From Sphingomonas nostoxanthinifaciens (GTDB lineage Bacteria; Pseudomonadota; Alphaproteobacteria; Sphingomonadales; Sphingomonadaceae), in the NCBI RefSeq assembly GCF_019930585.1, contig NZ_CP082839.1, forward strand, positions 3,670,001 through 3,734,000: 64,000 nt of DNA. Direction: 5' to 3'. Below the pieces are notes generated by a model, which saw only the letters and a list, made by a program, of their open reading frames with translations, searched no databases and was not told the origin of the DNA. Of the stretch, positions 16,816 to 26,001 are shown one piece after another. A program made the position numbers and the translations under genes. The stretch's first letter is position 1. Every line of letters starts with the position of its first letter.

Positions 16816-18060
16816 TCAGCGCTGGACGACGCCGTCCTTCACCACCAGCCGCACCGCGCGGACGGCGGCAACGTCGCGCGTCGGATCGCCCGCCACCGCC
16901 ACCAGATCGGCGACGAGCCCCGGTCGGATCGCGCCAACCTTGTCGTCGATGTGGAAGGCGTGGGCATTGCCCGACGTGGCGGCGCGCAGCACGTCCAGCG
17001 CCGACATGCCGTCGGCCTGCATCAGCTCCATCTCGCGCGCATTGGTGCCGTGCGCGAACACGCCGACATCGCCGCCCACGCACATCGGCACATGCGCCGC
17101 CAGCGCGAGCGCGAAGGCGGCGCGCGACTGGCGCACCGCTTCGGGAGCCGGCTCCTGCCCTTGCCAGCCGCGATAATGCGCGACCGCGTCGCTCGCCGCG
17201 AGCGTCGGGCAATAAGCGATCCCCTTGGCGGCCATTGCGCGGAAAATGGCGGGGGTGCCGCCATAGCCGTGCTCGATCGTGTCGACGCCCGCCGCCACCG
17301 CGCGCGTCATGCCCTCGGCCGTGCTGGAATGGACCGCGACGGTGCGCCCGGCATCGTGCGCTGCGCGGGTGCCCGCTGCGAGTTCCTCGGCGCTGAAGGT
17401 CGCGCGACTGGGCTCGCCCGGCCCCCAGCGATAATCGGCGTAGAGCTTCACCACATCGGCGCCCGCGGCGATCTGGCGGCGGACCGCGGCGACGACGCCG
17501 TCGACCCCGCTCGCCTCCTCGGCGCCCTGCGGCACCGCCACGCCCGGCTCGAACCCCTTGGGGCCATAGGCGCCGAGCGCGACGATCGCGCGCGTCGCCA
17601 CCAGCATGCGCGGGCCGGGCACGATGCCCTGCCGGATCGCATCGCGCAGGCCGACATCGGCATAGCCTGCGCCCTCGGTGCCGAGATCGCGCTCGGTGGT
17701 GAAGCCCGCCATCAGGGTCGCATGCGCCGCCGCGACAGCACGCGCGGTGCGCAGCGCCAGCGCCTCGTGCAGCACCTGATCGTCCCACGGCGTCTCGTTA
17801 TAGGGATGGAGGAAGAGGTGGCCGTGCCCCTCGATCATGCCGGGGATCAATGTATCGCCGGGCAGCGCCACCACCTCAGCACCGGCGGGTGCCGCGAGAT
17901 CGGGCCCGGCGGCGACAATCTTGCCGTCCGCCACCAGCACCTGCCAGCCGGGATGGACCGCCTGCCCGTCGAACACGCGATCGGGCTTGAGCAGCATCGG
18001 CGCGGCAGCGGATGCGAGCCCCGGCAGAAGCAACAACAATCCTGCGATCCATCGACGCAT
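16816..18060 (-). CDS. secreted metal-dependent amidohydrolase (imidazolonepropionase-like)
   Basis: TIM-barrel amidohydrolase of 414 residues with a signal peptide (MRRWIAGLLLLLPGLASA). Metal ligands are seen in order: GHGHLFLHP (His79, His81), the bridging Lys in VVKLYADY, His in VAVHSSTAEG, His in IEHGYGG, and the Asp in GGDVGVF. The beta-sandwich wings (GTLIPGMIEG-like DTLIPGMIEG and KVGAIRPGLVADLVAVAGDP) are complete. This group includes periplasmic Xaa-Pro/Xaa-Arg dipeptidases and prolidase-like enzymes, so a peptide is a plausible substrate. Start: two ATGs in tandem at 18063 and 18060 behind GGGGGG; 18060 has the better spacing. Upstream lies a palindromic repeat. Confidence 0.9.
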   Translation of the reverse strand: MRRWIAGLLLLLPGLASAAAPMLLKPDRVFDGQAVHPGWQVLVADGKIVAAGPDLAAPAGAEVVALPGDTLIPGMIEGHGHLFLHPYNETPWDDQVLHEALALRTARAVAAAHATLMAGFTTERDLGTEGAGYADVGLRDAIRQGIVPGPRMLVATRAIVALGAYGPKGFEPGVAVPQGAEEASGVDGVVAAVRRQIAAGADVVKLYADYRWGPGEPSRATFSAEELAAGTRAAHDAGRTVAVHSSTAEGMTRAVAAGVDTIEHGYGGTPAIFRAMAAKGIAYCPTLAASDAVAHYRGWQGQEPAPEAVRQSRAAFALALAAHVPMCVGGDVGVFAHGTNAREMELMQADGMSALDVLRAATSGNAHAFHIDDKVGAIRPGLVADLVAVAGDPTRDVAAVRAVRLVVKDGVVQR

Positions 18061-18072
18061 CATCTTCCCCCC

Positions 18073-18170
18073 GTCATCCCGGCGCAGGCCGGGATCCAGC
18101 TTGCGCACGCCTTGCGCCTGATGCCTTAATGATCGGCGCCGGACTGGATCCCGGCCTACGCCGGGATGAC
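18073..18170. repeat. palindromic intergenic repeat, family B copy 3
   Basis: Arms of 27 bases (18073-18099 and 18144-18170), near-perfect inverted copies, each with the core ATCCCGGCG/CGCCGGGAT. It fills the gap between two divergent genes. The right arm contains the ATG used by the acylase gene (18166), so the repeat has reached that gene's start. Confidence 0.9.
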
Positions 18171-20337
18171 GATAGTGGTAAAGTGCCTGCCCTTTCTGCT
18201 GCTTGCGCTCGGCGCGCCCGCATCGGCGCAGATGCCACGCTGGCAGGCCGAGGCGGCGCGCGTGACGATCACGCGCGACGATTGGGGCATCGCGCATGTC
18301 CGCGGCCGCAGCGACGCCGATGCCGTGTTCGGCGCGATCTATGCGCAGGCCGAGGACGATTTCCCGCGGATCGAGGCCAATTATCTCGCCGCACTCGGCC
18401 GCACCGCCGAGGCCGAGGGCGAGGAAGCGATCTGGCGCGACCTGCGCCAGCGATTGTGGATCGACCCCATCGACCTGCAGGCGCGCTATCGCGCCAGCCC
18501 GGCATGGCTGCGCGGGTTGATGGATGCGTGGGCCGACGGGCTCAATTTCTACCTCGCCACGCACCCCGCCACGAAGCCGAAGGTGCTGACGCATTTCGAG
18601 CCGTGGATGGCCTTGTCCTTCACCGAGGGCAGCATCGGCGGCGATATCGAACGCGCCGACCTCGGCAAGCTCGCCGCTTTCTACGGCGGCACCGCGCCGA
18701 AGCTCGCGCTCGCCGCCGATGCGCGCCGGCTGGAGGAGCCGACCGGATCGAACGGCATCGCGATCGGCCCGAAGAAATCGGCCGACGGCCACGCGTTGCT
18801 GTGGATCAACCCGCACACCAGCTTCTTCTTCCGCTCCGAGCTGGAGATGCGCAGCGACGCCGGGCTGCACGCCTACGGCGCGTCGACGTGGGGGCAATTC
18901 TTCCTCTACCAGGGCTTCAACGAGCGGCTCGGCTGGATGCACACGTCGAGCGGCGTCGATGCGGTCGACGAATTCGCCGAGACGGTGGCGGGCGACCGCT
19001 ATCGCGACGGCGCGACGTGGCGCCCGATCATGCGCCGCAGCGTGACGATCCGTTTCCGCCGGCCCGACGGCACGCTGGGCGTGCGCAGCGTCCAGACGCT
19101 CGCGACGCGCCACGGCCCGATCGTGCGCGCCGACGGGGCGAAATGGATCGCGCTCGCGCTGATGAACAAGCCGGTGCCGGCGCTAGAACAGAGCTGGCTG
19201 CGCACCAAAGCGCGCGATTATGCGAGCTATCTGAAGGTCGCCGCGCTGCAGGCCAATTCGTCGAACAACACCATCTATGCCGATGCCGACGGCCACATCG
19301 CCTATCTCCACCCGCAGTTCGTGCCGAAGCGTGCCGACCGCTTCGACTATCGCGCCCCGGTCGACGGCGCCGATCCGGCGACCGGATGGCAGGGTCTGAC
19401 CCCGCTCGATCAGCTGCCGCAGCTGAAGGATCCGGCGACCGGATGGCTCTACAACAGCAATGACTGGCCGTGGATGGCTGCCGGCCCGATGAGCCAGCAC
19501 GCCGCCGATTTCCCGCGCTACATGGATCAAATCGGCCCGAACCCGCGCGGAAGCCACGCGCTGGAGCTGCTGAGCAATGCCAGCGCGCTGACGCCCCGCA
19601 CGCTGACCGCACTCGCCTTCGACCCGCATTTGCCCGCGTTCGAGCCGATCCTGTTCAAGCTGTTCGCCGCCTATGACGCGCTGCCGGCAGGCGATCCGCG
19701 CCGCGCCGCGCTCGCCGAACCGATCGCGCTGCTGCGCCCGTGGGACAAAAGGTGGGCGGCCGATTCGGAGCCGACCAGCCTTGCTGTCTTCTTCGGCGAC
19801 GCCTTGTGGGCCGTAGCGGACCCACGCGCCAAGGCGGCGCGTAAGCCCGGCTGGGACTGGATCGCGCAAGATGCGAGCGCCGATCAATTCCTCAAGGCGC
19901 TCGCCGACGGGGCGGAGCGGCTACGCGGCGACTGGGGCTCGCTCCATGTGGCGTGGGGCCGGATCAACCGCTTCCAGCGGGTGAGCGCGGCGATCCAGCC
20001 GACCTTCTCCGACGCGCAACCGAGCATCCCGGTGCCGTTCACCTCGTCGCGCTGGGGCTCGCTCGCCTCATTCGGCGCGAAGCAATATCCGGGCACGAAG
20101 AGCTGGTACGGCACGAGCGGCAACAGCTTCGTCGCGGTGGTCGACTTCGGGCCGAAGGTGCACGCCTGGGCGGTGTCGGCGGGCGGCGAGAGCGGTGACC
20201 CCGCCTCGCCCCACTTCGCCGACCAGGCGACACGTTATGCGACGGGCAACCTGAGGCAGGTCTATTTCTGGCCGGAGGAATTGGCCGGCCATATCGAGCG
20301 AAGCTATCGTCCGGGTGTTATCAGGCCCACAAATTAA
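18166..20337 (+). CDS. penicillin acylase family protein (possible acyl-homoserine lactone acylase)
   Basis: Ntn-hydrolase of the S45 family, 723 residues, made as a precursor that cuts itself into alpha and beta chains. Signal peptide KCLPFLLLALGAPASAQ, so periplasmic. Alpha chain motifs RDDWGIAHVRGRSDADAVFG and AQAEDDFPRIE; the nucleophile is Ser195 in PTGSNGIAIG, with autocleavage before it; further on HTSFFF and an NSSNNTIYADADGHIAYLH segment. Relatives cleave aculeacin, penicillins or N-acyl-homoserine lactones; sequence alone does not say which. The ATG 18166 lies in the right arm of a palindromic repeat; a GTG nine bases later would also give a working signal peptide. Confidence 0.9.
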   Translation: MTIVVKCLPFLLLALGAPASAQMPRWQAEAARVTITRDDWGIAHVRGRSDADAVFGAIYAQAEDDFPRIEANYLAALGRTAEAEGEEAIWRDLRQRLWIDPIDLQARYRASPAWLRGLMDAWADGLNFYLATHPATKPKVLTHFEPWMALSFTEGSIGGDIERADLGKLAAFYGGTAPKLALAADARRLEEPTGSNGIAIGPKKSADGHALLWINPHTSFFFRSELEMRSDAGLHAYGASTWGQFFLYQGFNERLGWMHTSSGVDAVDEFAETVAGDRYRDGATWRPIMRRSVTIRFRRPDGTLGVRSVQTLATRHGPIVRADGAKWIALALMNKPVPALEQSWLRTKARDYASYLKVAALQANSSNNTIYADADGHIAYLHPQFVPKRADRFDYRAPVDGADPATGWQGLTPLDQLPQLKDPATGWLYNSNDWPWMAAGPMSQHAADFPRYMDQIGPNPRGSHALELLSNASALTPRTLTALAFDPHLPAFEPILFKLFAAYDALPAGDPRRAALAEPIALLRPWDKRWAADSEPTSLAVFFGDALWAVADPRAKAARKPGWDWIAQDASADQFLKALADGAERLRGDWGSLHVAWGRINRFQRVSAAIQPTFSDAQPSIPVPFTSSRWGSLASFGAKQYPGTKSWYGTSGNSFVAVVDFGPKVHAWAVSAGGESGDPASPHFADQATRYATGNLRQVYFWPEELAGHIERSYRPGVIRPTN

Positions 20338-20345
20338 TACGCAAC

Positions 20346-20451
20346 GTCACCCCGGACTTGTTCCGGGGTCCACTGGGCGGCGATCGCTCGGCACCGGCTG
20401 CGAGCGGTGGGCTGCATCTCGCCGTGGACCCCGGAACAAGTCCGGGGTGAC
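20346..20451. repeat. palindromic intergenic repeat, family A copy 2
   Basis: Arms 20346-20373 and 20424-20451 are the same 28-base sequence as at 1084-1190, inverted around an unrelated 50-base spacer. It begins nine bases after the acylase stop and ends about 50 bases before the cupin start. Conserved arms with variable spacers suggest a mobile or gene-converted element. Confidence 0.9.
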
Positions 20452-20500
20452 AGGGATGGGGACCGATCGGCGAAAGCCGACACGACCGAGGAGCAACATC

Positions 20501-20956
20501 ATGCCCAAGATCGACCTCGCCGCCGTCCCTGTCCGCGAGGGCGCGGGCTATCCGCCGCCGTTCGACGCACCTTGTGCTGGCCGCACGCGACGGCGGCTCG
20601 GCAATGCCGGCGGCCTCGGCGATTTCGGCGTGAACCTGATGACACTGCCGCCCGGCGGCTGGTCGAGCCAGCGCCACTGGCACAGCCACGAGGACGAGTT
20701 CGTCTACGTCCTCGCGGGCGAACTCGTTCTGGTCGAGGATGCCGGCGAGACGATGCTGCGCCCCGGCGACTGTGCCGCCTTCCCGAAGAACAGCGGCGAC
20801 GGCCACCATCTCGTCAATCGCGGCACGGCGGACGCGGTCTATCTGGAGGTGGGGTCGCGCCAGCCGGACGACCTCACCACCTGTTCCGACATCGACATGA
20901 TGAGCGCCAACGCCGACGGCCGCTTCGTCCACAAGGACGGAACGGCCTACGACTAA
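20501..20956 (+). CDS. cupin domain-containing protein
   Basis: 151-residue single-domain cupin. Motif 1 is HWHSHEDEFVYVLAGELVL, with the metal ligands His-x-His and Glu; motif 2 is PGDCAAFPKNSGDGHHLVN. A DVSDIDMM-like tail (TTCSDIDMMSANADGRF) is typical of sphingomonad cupins of unknown substrate. ATG 20501 has GAGGAGC upstream. A repeat lies between it and the acylase gene; its end almost touches the convergent peptidase gene. Confidence 0.9.
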   Translation: MPKIDLAAVPVREGAGYPPPFDAPCAGRTRRRLGNAGGLGDFGVNLMTLPPGGWSSQRHWHSHEDEFVYVLAGELVLVEDAGETMLRPGDCAAFPKNSGDGHHLVNRGTADAVYLEVGSRQPDDLTTCSDIDMMSANADGRFVHKDGTAYD

Positions 20957-20964
20957 TCCGCGCC

Positions 20965-22221
20965 TCAGCCGAACGGGTGATCGATATCGGTCGGCGGCGT
21001 GGTGAAGAACACCGGGCCGGCGTCGGTCAGGTGCCAGCAATCCTCCAGCCGCACGCCGAACTTGCCCGGCAAATAGAGGCCCGGCTCGTCGGAGAAGCAC
21101 ATGCCGGCCGCCAGCGGCATCATCTCGCCGTGGACGAGGTTGACCGGCTCGTGCCCGTCGAGGCCGATGCCGTGGCCGGTGCGGTGCGACATTCCGGGCA
21201 GCTTGTAGCCCGGCCCGAACCCCTTCGAGGTGTAGAAACCGCGCACCACGTCATCGATATGGCCGGCGGGGACGCCCACCTTCGCGGTCTTCATCACCAG
21301 CTGCTGGCCGGCCGCGACCGTATCGAACACGCGCCGAACCTCGTCCGGCGCCTTGCCCGGCACCCACGTGCGCGAGATGTCCGACGAATAACCCTGCACG
21401 GTGCAGCCGCTGTCGATCAGGATCACCTGGCCGTCGCGCACGCGCTGCGGCTTGTGGCTGCCATGCGGGTAAGCGGCGGATTCGCCGAGCAGCACGAGCG
21501 CACCGTCGGACTTGCCGCCGAGCTTCTGGGTGGCGGCATCGATCATCGCGCTGAGCTCGGCCGGTGCCATGCCGTCGCGCGTATGCTGCCAGGTCCACTT
21601 GATCGCGGCGAGGGTGATGTCATTCGCGGTCTGCATCAGCGCGATCTCGGCCGGCGTCTTGATCATGCGGCAGCCGCGCACCACCGGATTGGCCGACACC
21701 ATCTTCACCTGCGGCAGCAGGTGGGCGAGGCCGTCGCTCGCGAAGAAGCGCACCGTCTCCTCGATGCCGATATTGCCGGTGGCGGCGCCGCGATCGCGCA
21801 GCGCGCCGGCGACCACCGCGATCGGGCTCTCATCCTCCTGCCACACGCGTACCTCGGCGGGGATGGCGAGCGTCTCCTTGATCGACGGCGCCTCGAAGAA
21901 CGGCGTGATGATCACCGCTTCGCCCTTGGCCGGGATCACCGCGGCGGTCAGCCGCTCGCTGCGCCGCCACTCGACACCGGTGAAATAGATCATCGACGAG
22001 CCGGGCTCGACCAGCAGCGCGCTGATGCCGTTGGCGCGCATCAATTTCTGCGCGCGTTCGATCCGCCGCGCGCGCTCGTCGGCGCTGATCGGGCGGACAT
22101 TGCCGGTCATCGACGACAGGTCGCTCGTGTCGATCTCGGCGGCGAGCGCGGCGCGCATCGGCAGCAAGGCCGCGCCCCCAAGCGCCAGTGCGCCCCCCAA
22201 CATGCGGCGACGATCGATCAT
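20965..22221 (-). CDS. M24 family aminopeptidase (Xaa-Pro peptidase) with Tat signal
   Basis: Pita-bread-fold metallopeptidase, 418 residues, exported by the Tat path: DRRRMLGGALALGGAALL. A creatinase-like N-terminal domain spans about residues 45-175, then the catalytic domain with all five metal ligands: two Asp in LIDSGCTVQGYSSDISRTW, His in TGHGIGLDGHE, Glu in SDEPGLYL and Glu in VRLEDCW. ATG 22221 is chosen since AAGGGG lies six bases upstream; the ATG at 22227 has no spacing at all. Divergent from the autotransporter gene. Probably trims proline-containing peptides in the periplasm. Confidence 0.92.
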   Translation of the reverse strand: MIDRRRMLGGALALGGAALLPMRAALAAEIDTSDLSSMTGNVRPISADERARRIERAQKLMRANGISALLVEPGSSMIYFTGVEWRRSERLTAAVIPAKGEAVIITPFFEAPSIKETLAIPAEVRVWQEDESPIAVVAGALRDRGAATGNIGIEETVRFFASDGLAHLLPQVKMVSANPVVRGCRMIKTPAEIALMQTANDITLAAIKWTWQHTRDGMAPAELSAMIDAATQKLGGKSDGALVLLGESAAYPHGSHKPQRVRDGQVILIDSGCTVQGYSSDISRTWVPGKAPDEVRRVFDTVAAGQQLVMKTAKVGVPAGHIDDVVRGFYTSKGFGPGYKLPGMSHRTGHGIGLDGHEPVNLVHGEMMPLAAGMCFSDEPGLYLPGKFGVRLEDCWHLTDAGPVFFTTPPTDIDHPFG

Positions 22222-22414
22222 GCGCATCCCCTTTTCGTATACGGACACGCTGTCGTAACGAGCCACCAGCGCACCAACAAGGCGTGACGTACGCGTCATG
22301 TTTCAGTCGTTACGGGCGCCGATGCACGATTGGAACGTGCTGCAACATCGCGACACACGGCCGCAAGACAAGCATCACAGACGGCCGGCATCTCCGCCCA
22401 TCAGAGGATGCCGA

Positions 22415-25400
22415 ATGCGTCTGTTACTCGCCGCCACCTGCCTGACCCCCGCCGCCATGCTGATGGCGGGGCAGGCACGCGCGGACACCAGCGTGAGCGG
22501 CTCCTCCAACGTCGCCACCGCCACGGTCGCCAGCGGCGCGGCCGACAACGTCACGGTCGCCAGCGGCGCCACGCTCTCGCCGGCATCCGGCACCGCGGTC
22601 ACGATCAACAGCAACAACACCATCACCAACGCCGGCACGATCAGCTTTTCGGGCATCGACAACACCACCGCGATCGGCGGCGGGGGCGGCTTCGCCTCGT
22701 CGATCGCCAACAGCGGCACGATCACGGTCGACGAGACCTTCGTCGCCGTCGATACGACGAGCGACGGCCTGGTCGACGCGCCGTTCGCGCAGGGCACCGG
22801 GCGCTACGGCATCCACCTGACCGGCAGCGGCGCCTTCACCGGCACCGTCAACAACAGCGGCACGATCACGGTCAAGGGCAACAATTCGGGCGGCATCCAG
22901 TCCGACGTCGCGATCGTCGGCAGCGTCGTCAGCACCGGCGCGATCACCGTGACCGGCGACAACAGCTACGGCATCAAGCTCGGCGCGGTCAGCGGCAACG
23001 TCGTCGTCACCGGTGCCACCGCCGTCACCGGCCAGAATTCGACCGCAATGTCGCTCGGCGGCGATATCGGCGGGAAGGTGGTGATCCACGGCTCGCTCAC
23101 CGCCACCGGCTATACCGCGACGACGCTGCCCGCCTCGACCGTCACGCTGGTCGCCAACGATCTGCTGCAGGGCGGACCGGCGCTGTCGATCGGCGGCAAT
23201 ATCGCGGGCGGCGTGCTGCTTGCGGTCGCGCCGACCACCACCACCGACACCACCACCGATGCCGACGGCGACGGCATCGTCGATTCGAGCGAAGGCACGG
23301 CGGTGCTCGACAGCTACGGCACCGCGCCGGCGCTGACGATCGGCTCGGCCAGCAACGCGATCACGATCGGCACCACCGGCAGCGGCACCGCCGGCCTCGT
23401 CAACAACGGCACGATCTTCGCCAACGGGGTCTATGCCGGCTATGCCGCGACGGCGGTGCAGATCGCCGGCCAGGGCCAGACGGTGACCATCGCCAATGGC
23501 ATCACCAACACCGGCAGCATCACCGCCACGGCGGATGCGGCGGACGCCACCGCGATCCATCTCGCAAGCGGCGCAATCGTCCCCTCGCTCACCAACAGCG
23601 GCACGATCGGCGCGACCTCGACCACCGCCGACGGGGGCACCGCCACCGCGATCCTGATCGACGTGGGCGCCAGCCTTTCGGCCATCACCAACAGCGCCAC
23701 GATCAGCGCGGTGCCCGCGAACAGCGGCGGGCCGGCCTATGCGATCCGCGATCTGTCGGGCACGCTCAGCTCGGTCACCAATACCGGCTTCGTCATCTCG
23801 GGCAGCGTCGCGGGATCGCCCGCGATCGACGCCAGCGCCAACACCACCGGCTTCACCTATACGCAGGCGCTCGCCAGCTCGACCGCGACCGCCCCCTATA
23901 TCGTCGGTGCGATCCTCTCCGGCAGCGGCAACGACCAGATCCTGGCATCGGCCGGCACGCTCACGTCGAACATCTCGACCGGCGCCGGCAACGACACGGT
24001 CGCGCTGAGCGGCACCGCCGCGCTGACCGGAGCCGCGACCTTCGGCAACGGCAATGACAGCCTGACGCTCGCCGACACAGCTGCCTTCACCGGCACCGCC
24101 ACGTTCGGCACCGGTGCCGACGTGCTGACGATCGGCAGCGGCACGACCTTCAGCGGATCGATCGTCACATCTGCGTCCAATCTGGCGGTCGCGGTCAATG
24201 GCGGCACGCTCTCGCTCACCGGATCGGGGACGACCCGGCTGGCGAGCCTGTCGGCGAGCGGCGGCACGATCGGCTTCAACATCAACCCCAGCACGGGCGC
24301 GTACACCCAGCTCAACGTGGCCGGTGCCACCACCTTTACCGGCGCGACGACGATCAAGGTTTCGCTGGCGAGCCTGCCGGTCGCGGCCAGCACCAGCTAC
24401 ACCGTCATCCAGAGCGGCACGCTCTCGGGCAGCAGCAACCTCAACCTGTCGATCAGTACGCTGCCCTATCTGCTGACCGGCTCGCTCGCCGCCAGCGACA
24501 GCTCGGGCACCGTCGCGATCGACATCATGCGCAAGACGGCGGCAGCGCTCGGCCTCACCCGGTCGGAAGCGGCGGCCTACAATGCCGTCTATGCCGACAT
24601 CGCCGGCAACAGCCAGTTGTCGAGCCTGTTCCTGAGTTTCGGCGACCGCGATTCGCTGCTTCTGCGCTATCGCCAGATGCTGCCCGATCATGCCGGCGGC
24701 GTGTTCGACGTGCTGAGCCAGGGCGTGCGCAACCTCGCGCCGTCGGAGAATGTGACGCCGTGGGCGAAGCTCGGCGGGCTCAGCCTGTGGGCGCAGCAGG
24801 GCTATTGGAACGCGACGCAGGATTCGGTGAACACCCCCGGCTACACCAGCATGGGCTGGGGCCTGACGGCGGGCGGCGACGTCGCGATCGGGTCGTTCGG
24901 GCGCGTCGGCCTGAGCGTCGGCTACATCTTCGGCGACACCACCGACGCCAGCCACACCGCCGTCACCTCGAACGATTTCCAGGGCGGCCTCTACTGGCTG
25001 GGCGACTGGGGCGGGTTCCATCTCTCGGCGTCGGGTAGCGCCGGCTATGTGCGCAACACCGGCAAGCGCTATCTCACCAGCAACGACGTCAACAATCCGA
25101 CGCTGTTCACCAGCGTCGGCAAGTGGAACGGCCTGCTGATCTCCGGCATCGGCAAGGCGAGCTACGAGGCCAAGCTCGGGCATTTCTTCCTGCGCCCGAC
25201 CGGCACGGTCAGCTACATCAAGCTGCACGAGGACGGTCATGGCGACAGCGGCGGCGGCTCCGCCTTCGATCTGATCGTCAACGCACGCAACAGCGACGAG
25301 CTGGCGGCGACCGGCACGGTCGCGGCGGGCATTCAGTGGGGCGGCAACGGCGATATCGAGGCGGCGACCGTGCGGCTGGAGCTGGAGGGCGGACGCCGCC

Positions 25401-25615
25401 AGATCGTCGGCGGCACGATCGGCTCGACCACGGCGCATTTCGCCGACGGCGCGAGCTTCACCCTGCTGCCCGAGGATCGCGACAGCGGCTATGTCGGCAC
25501 GGCACGCGTCTCGGTCGGCAACGGAAATTTCCGCTTCGTCGGGTCGGCCTCGACCGAAACGCGCAGCGGCTATCACACGATCGTGGGGCGGATCGGCCTG
25601 CGCGGCACCTTCTAG
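22415..25615 (+). CDS. autotransporter with beta-barrel domain
   Basis: Type Va secreted protein, 1066 residues. Signal peptide MRLLLAATCLTPAAMLMAG, cut after QARA. The passenger (about 25-690) is built of many short repeats around NSGTI/NNGTI and TGAITV, Gly/Thr/Ser/Ala-rich, the pattern of a right-handed beta-helix. A linker and alpha-helix (MRKTAAALGLTRSEAAAYNAVY) lead into the C-terminal barrel, about residues 775-1066, which starts with PWAKLGGLSLWAQQGYWN and ends in Phe (GRIGLRGTF) as required for BAM recognition. No protease triad was seen in the passenger, so an adhesin-like role is likelier. ATG 22415 has AGAGGA six bases before it; the longer frame upstream is not a signal peptide. 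Confidence 0.93.
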   Translation: MRLLLAATCLTPAAMLMAGQARADTSVSGSSNVATATVASGAADNVTVASGATLSPASGTAVTINSNNTITNAGTISFSGIDNTTAIGGGGGFASSIANSGTITVDETFVAVDTTSDGLVDAPFAQGTGRYGIHLTGSGAFTGTVNNSGTITVKGNNSGGIQSDVAIVGSVVSTGAITVTGDNSYGIKLGAVSGNVVVTGATAVTGQNSTAMSLGGDIGGKVVIHGSLTATGYTATTLPASTVTLVANDLLQGGPALSIGGNIAGGVLLAVAPTTTTDTTTDADGDGIVDSSEGTAVLDSYGTAPALTIGSASNAITIGTTGSGTAGLVNNGTIFANGVYAGYAATAVQIAGQGQTVTIANGITNTGSITATADAADATAIHLASGAIVPSLTNSGTIGATSTTADGGTATAILIDVGASLSAITNSATISAVPANSGGPAYAIRDLSGTLSSVTNTGFVISGSVAGSPAIDASANTTGFTYTQALASSTATAPYIVGAILSGSGNDQILASAGTLTSNISTGAGNDTVALSGTAALTGAATFGNGNDSLTLADTAAFTGTATFGTGADVLTIGSGTTFSGSIVTSASNLAVAVNGGTLSLTGSGTTRLASLSASGGTIGFNINPSTGAYTQLNVAGATTFTGATTIKVSLASLPVAASTSYTVIQSGTLSGSSNLNLSISTLPYLLTGSLAASDSSGTVAIDIMRKTAAALGLTRSEAAAYNAVYADIAGNSQLSSLFLSFGDRDSLLLRYRQMLPDHAGGVFDVLSQGVRNLAPSENVTPWAKLGGLSLWAQQGYWNATQDSVNTPGYTSMGWGLTAGGDVAIGSFGRVGLSVGYIFGDTTDASHTAVTSNDFQGGLYWLGDWGGFHLSASGSAGYVRNTGKRYLTSNDVNNPTLFTSVGKWNGLLISGIGKASYEAKLGHFFLRPTGTVSYIKLHEDGHGDSGGGSAFDLIVNARNSDELAATGTVAAGIQWGGNGDIEAATVRLELEGGRRQIVGGTIGSTTAHFADGASFTLLPEDRDSGYVGTARVSVGNGNFRFVGSASTETRSGYHTIVGRIGLRGTF

Positions 25616-25669
25616 GCGGTCATAGCGATCGAGTTGACGTCGAGATCCAGGGTCTCGGCGCCGAACTGT

Positions 25670-25882
25670 TCAGCGGGCGAGGTGCGATCCCCCGGGGATG
25701 CGCATCAGCTCGTTCCACACCGACGTCCAGTGGCGCAGATCGCTCAGGCTCACGTCGGCCGTGCCGGCGGCGATATGCCGCCGCGCCTCTGCGACCGCGC
25801 GCTCGCCCAGACGCCCACGCAAGCCGCGCGCATCGATCATCGCCGCAACGCGCGGAAACCAGCGACGAAGCAGATCGGTCAT
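25670..25882 (-). CDS. small soluble protein of unknown function, coupled to a tiny membrane protein
   Basis: 70 residues beginning MTDLLRRWFPRVAAMIDARG. Basic and helical, with no cysteine, membrane segment or known motif; the C-terminal half carries LSDLRHWTSVWNELMRIPGG. Its ATG overlaps the stop of the upstream 40-residue gene (25879-25882, ATGA), good evidence that both are real and coupled. No function assigned. Confidence 0.65.
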   Translation of the reverse strand: MTDLLRRWFPRVAAMIDARGLRGRLGERAVAEARRHIAAGTADVSLSDLRHWTSVWNELMRIPGGSHLAR

Positions 25883-26001
25883 GCGGCGAGCTCCAGCAGA
25901 CGGTCGAGGACGAACCCAAGCACACAGGCAAGCAGCACCGCACTGCCCACCAGGGCCAACGTCGCGCGGCGTTGCCGCGACGTGTCATATGCGTGCTTCA
26001 T
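25879..26001 (-). CDS. tiny single-pass membrane protein
   Basis: 40 residues. A basic N-terminus (KHAYDTSRQRR) precedes one hydrophobic helix (about residues 14-34, ALVGSAVLLACVLGFVL), then a short acidic tail; likely N-in. Too short for usual gene calls, but GAGGAGCAGGA lies just before the ATG and the stop overlaps the next gene. It may anchor or regulate the 70-residue partner. Function unknown. Confidence 0.65.
   Translation of the reverse strand: MKHAYDTSRQRRATLALVGSAVLLACVLGFVLDRLLELAA

Noticed and set aside
14653..18129. 1158-codon plus-strand frame across the CheA-like gene, folE and the amidohydrolase
   Set aside because: Antisense shadow of three recognisable minus-strand genes.
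22424..25576. A 1050-codon open frame on the minus strand opposite the autotransporter
   Set aside because: It is antisense to a repeat-rich GC-biased gene; its product is low-complexity Arg/Ala/Asp-rich, with no ribosome site or domain.
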